From: Cellulomonas aerilata
Lineage (GTDB): Bacteria; Actinomycetota; Actinomycetes; Actinomycetales; Cellulomonadaceae
Assembly: GCF_007991755.1 (NCBI RefSeq)
Contig: NZ_BJYY01000014.1
Coordinates: 124,001 to 188,000 of the forward strand
Direction: 5' to 3'
Length of the DNA stretch: 64,000 nt
The position numbers and the translations under genes are program-made. This document shows, in pieces, positions 62,376 to 64,000 of the stretch; positions within the stretch are counted from its first letter, which is position 1; each line of letters begins with the position of its first letter. Under the pieces are notes generated by a model. That model was not told the DNA's origin and did not search any database. It was given only the letters and a program-made list of their open reading frames with translations.

Positions 62376-64000
62376 TCAGCCCTTCTTGACGGTGACCGCG
62401 ACGCCGTCGGTGTAGCGGCTGTTGGTGACCGTGACGGGGGTGGTGGGCTTGGCCAGGACGGCGCAGCCGGCGATGCGGGTGCCGCGGCCGAAGGTGCTGT
62501 CGGTGACGGTGACGCCCTGGACCGGGCCGTAGGTCTTCTCGGCGATGTTGATGGTGCAGGCGCCGTTGTCGGCCCAGTTCCGGGTCCACGCGACGGTGGA
62601 CACCTTGCCGCGGTCCTGCGTGATCATCATCGCGGCGTTGTGCGAGCCGGTGATCGTGTTGCCGGTGAACGTGAGGTTGGAGCCGACCTGGACCTGGATG
62701 TTGTCGTCGTGGCTGCCGTCGGCGTGGTTGGGGTCGACGCCGGCGGCGTAGTGCAGGTTGTCGTGCAGCCAGCTGGCCTCGACCCGGACGTTGTTGCCGA
62801 TGATGTGGACCTGGTCGATGACGTGGTGGATGTCGGAGCGCACGACGGTGAAGTTCCGTCCCACGATGCCGTTGATGTAGGGGGAGGGGTTGGCGGCGAA
62901 TACCTCCGAGTCCTGCAGGGTGAGGCTGTAGGTGTCGCCGTCGACGGTGATCAGGGAGGCGCCGGACGTGGCGGCCGCGCCACCGCGGACGATGGAGTTC
63001 TTGATGGTGACGCCTGCGGCCTTGACGTTGACGCGGCCACGGATGTCCAGGCCGTCGATGACGGTGCCGGGGGTGGTGATGGTGAGGTTGCCGTCGTGCA
63101 CCCGCAGCGCGGTGCCGGCCGGCACCCCGGTGTTCGAGTCGTCCGGCCGGGCGCCGGGGTTGCTCGGCGCGGCGACCGTGACGGCTCGCTGCGTGCGCGC
63201 GGTGGCGCCCCGGTTGTCGGTGACGGTCAGCGCGACGGTGTAGGTGCCGGCTGCCGGGTAGGTGTGGGTTCCGGTGGCGCCGGTGCCCGTGGTGCCGTCG
63301 CCGTAGGCCCAGGCGTAGCTCGTGATGGTGCCGTCCGCGTCGGTGGACCTGGTGCCGTCCAGCGCGACGGTCAGGCCGGTCGGCGTGGCCGCCACGGCCG
63401 CGGTCGGCGCGACGTTCGGGGCCGTCACGGTGACGTCGCGGCGCGCCGTGGCGGTCGCCCCACGGTCGTCGGTCACGGTGAGCGTCACGGGGTAGGTGCC
63501 GGCGGCCGGGTAGGTGTGCGACGCCGCGGCGCCCGAGGTGGTGGTGCCGTCGCCGTTGTCCCAGGCGTACGCGACGATCCTGCCGTCCCGGTCGGTGGAG
63601 CCGGCCGCGGACAGCGCGACGGACAGGTCCGTGGGGGTAGCCGTCGCGGCCGCGGTGGGCACGACGTTGGGGACGTCGGCGACCACGACGGCACCGGCCG
63701 TCGCCGCGGTGGAGGCGACCCGCAGGTCGGAGTACGTCGCGGTCACCGGGCGGGTCGCCGTGCCGGACACGTACGTGGTGAGGCCGACGGCGCCGGCGGT
63801 CTGGAGACCGGCGGTGGAGTCCGTCCTGGTGACCTGCCACGTGGTGGGCTCGGTGGCCGAGGCCCGCCACACCTTGGCGCGGATCGTCGTCGGAGCGGTG
63901 CCCGTCACCTGCACGCGCACGGCGAGCTTCGTGCCGGGTGCGTAGCTCAGACCGGCCACGTCGGTCGCCGCGAGGGAGGTGCCCGAGCGGGCGATCTGCA
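62376..64000 (-). CDS. Secreted multidomain protein with PKD repeats and parallel beta-helix (5' end outside window)
   Basis: 541 residues are visible; the frame is open at the right edge. Order: end of a jelly-roll-like domain (LSYAPGTKLAVRVQVTG, AVGLTTYVSG, YSDLRVAS); two PKD domains (STDRDGRIVAYAWDNGDGTT with HTYPAAGTYPVTLTVTDDRG, and the same pattern again); a short linker; then a beta-helix of about 270 residues. That helix is clearly paralogous to the previous gene: NTGVPAGTALRVHDGNLTITT, IDGLDIRG, IKNSIVRGG, IHHVIDQVHI, GSHDDNIQVQ. Such exoproteins usually bind or degrade polysaccharide outside the cell. No catalytic set can be assigned by eye. Confidence 0.82.
   Translation of the reverse strand, partial: QIARSGTSLAATDVAGLSYAPGTKLAVRVQVTGTAPTTIRAKVWRASATEPTTWQVTRTDSTAGLQTAGAVGLTTYVSGTATRPVTATYSDLRVASTAATAGAVVVADVPNVVPTAAATATPTDLSVALSAAGSTDRDGRIVAYAWDNGDGTTTSGAAASHTYPAAGTYPVTLTVTDDRGATATARRDVTVTAPNVAPTAAVAATPTGLTVALDGTRSTDADGTITSYAWAYGDGTTGTGATGTHTYPAAGTYTVALTVTDNRGATARTQRAVTVAAPSNPGARPDDSNTGVPAGTALRVHDGNLTITTPGTVIDGLDIRGRVNVKAAGVTIKNSIVRGGAAATSGASLITVDGDTYSLTLQDSEVFAANPSPYINGIVGRNFTVVRSDIHHVIDQVHIIGNNVRVEASWLHDNLHYAAGVDPNHADGSHDDNIQVQVGSNLTFTGNTITGSHNAAMMITQDRGKVSTVAWTRNWADNGACTINIAEKTYGPVQGVTVTDSTFGRGTRIAGCAVLAKPTTPVTVTNSRYTDGVAVTVKKG

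Overview
The window is very GC-rich, third codon positions are almost all G or C, GTG starts are common, and many genes have no Shine-Dalgarno but a -10 hexamer 6-7 nt before the start codon. Together with Rpf proteins, SepX/GlpR-type and DUF222-HNH genes, this points to an actinobacterium. The secreted proteins and neighbour sets suggest Micrococcales near Cellulomonas. That genus guess is inference, not a database result.

Layout. (1) 1-5388: end of a PfkB-type sugar kinase, an odd glycosidase-like/FGE-sulfatase-fold fusion, a CaiB/BaiF CoA-transferase, a CitE-like CoA-ester lyase and an esterase, tightly overlapped as one operon. (2) 5506-10000: rlmC and a secreted subtilase behind strong hairpins, a broken beta-carbonic anhydrase, and DUF1918 and DUF1028 genes. 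(3) 10134-16154: an XRE-cupin regulator next to a complete oligopeptide-type ABC transporter (lipoprotein, two permeases, fused double ATPase). (4) 16213-18085: a PPOX-fold flavoprotein, two small membrane proteins and a candidate small RNA. (5) 18348-23374: a 1607-residue protein with the layout of a DUF4011 SF1 helicase-nuclease but with its ATPase and nuclease motifs eroded, translationally coupled to a 68-residue protein.

(6) 23584-56601 follows, with additions and losses, the gene order I recall for the Mycobacterium tuberculosis block Rv0985c-Rv1019: mscL, SAF protein, HrcA/CIRCE-linked zinc-ribbon chaperone (ruc), 5-formyl-THF cyclo-ligase, gephyrin-like glp/moeA, rimJ, sepX/glpR, pmt/rsmI divergent pair, metG, tatD, two rpf-like genes, rsmA, ispE, an ABC-F protein, MarR and TetR regulators, tRNA-Gln, glmU, prs, rplY; pth follows at 56730. 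Insertions include a penicillin-acylase-family enzyme, tRNA-Ala with an integrase remnant, a PQQ-like propeller protein, a GH20 hexosaminidase, an SOS-controlled DUF222-HNH gene and a nicotinamidase. (7) 57490-64000 looks like part of a surface-polysaccharide region: an undecaprenyl-phosphate sugar transferase, a NodZ/GT23-like glycosyltransferase and two secreted parallel beta-helix proteins, the second running off the window.

Regulatory sites readable from sequence include a CIRCE operator, a perfect LexA box, two matching direct repeats before the rpf-like genes (MtrA-box-like), a MarR palindrome, CRP-like and LacI-like palindromes, a structured rplY leader and about ten strong terminator hairpins. 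No CRISPR array, intact insertion sequence or intact prophage was seen.
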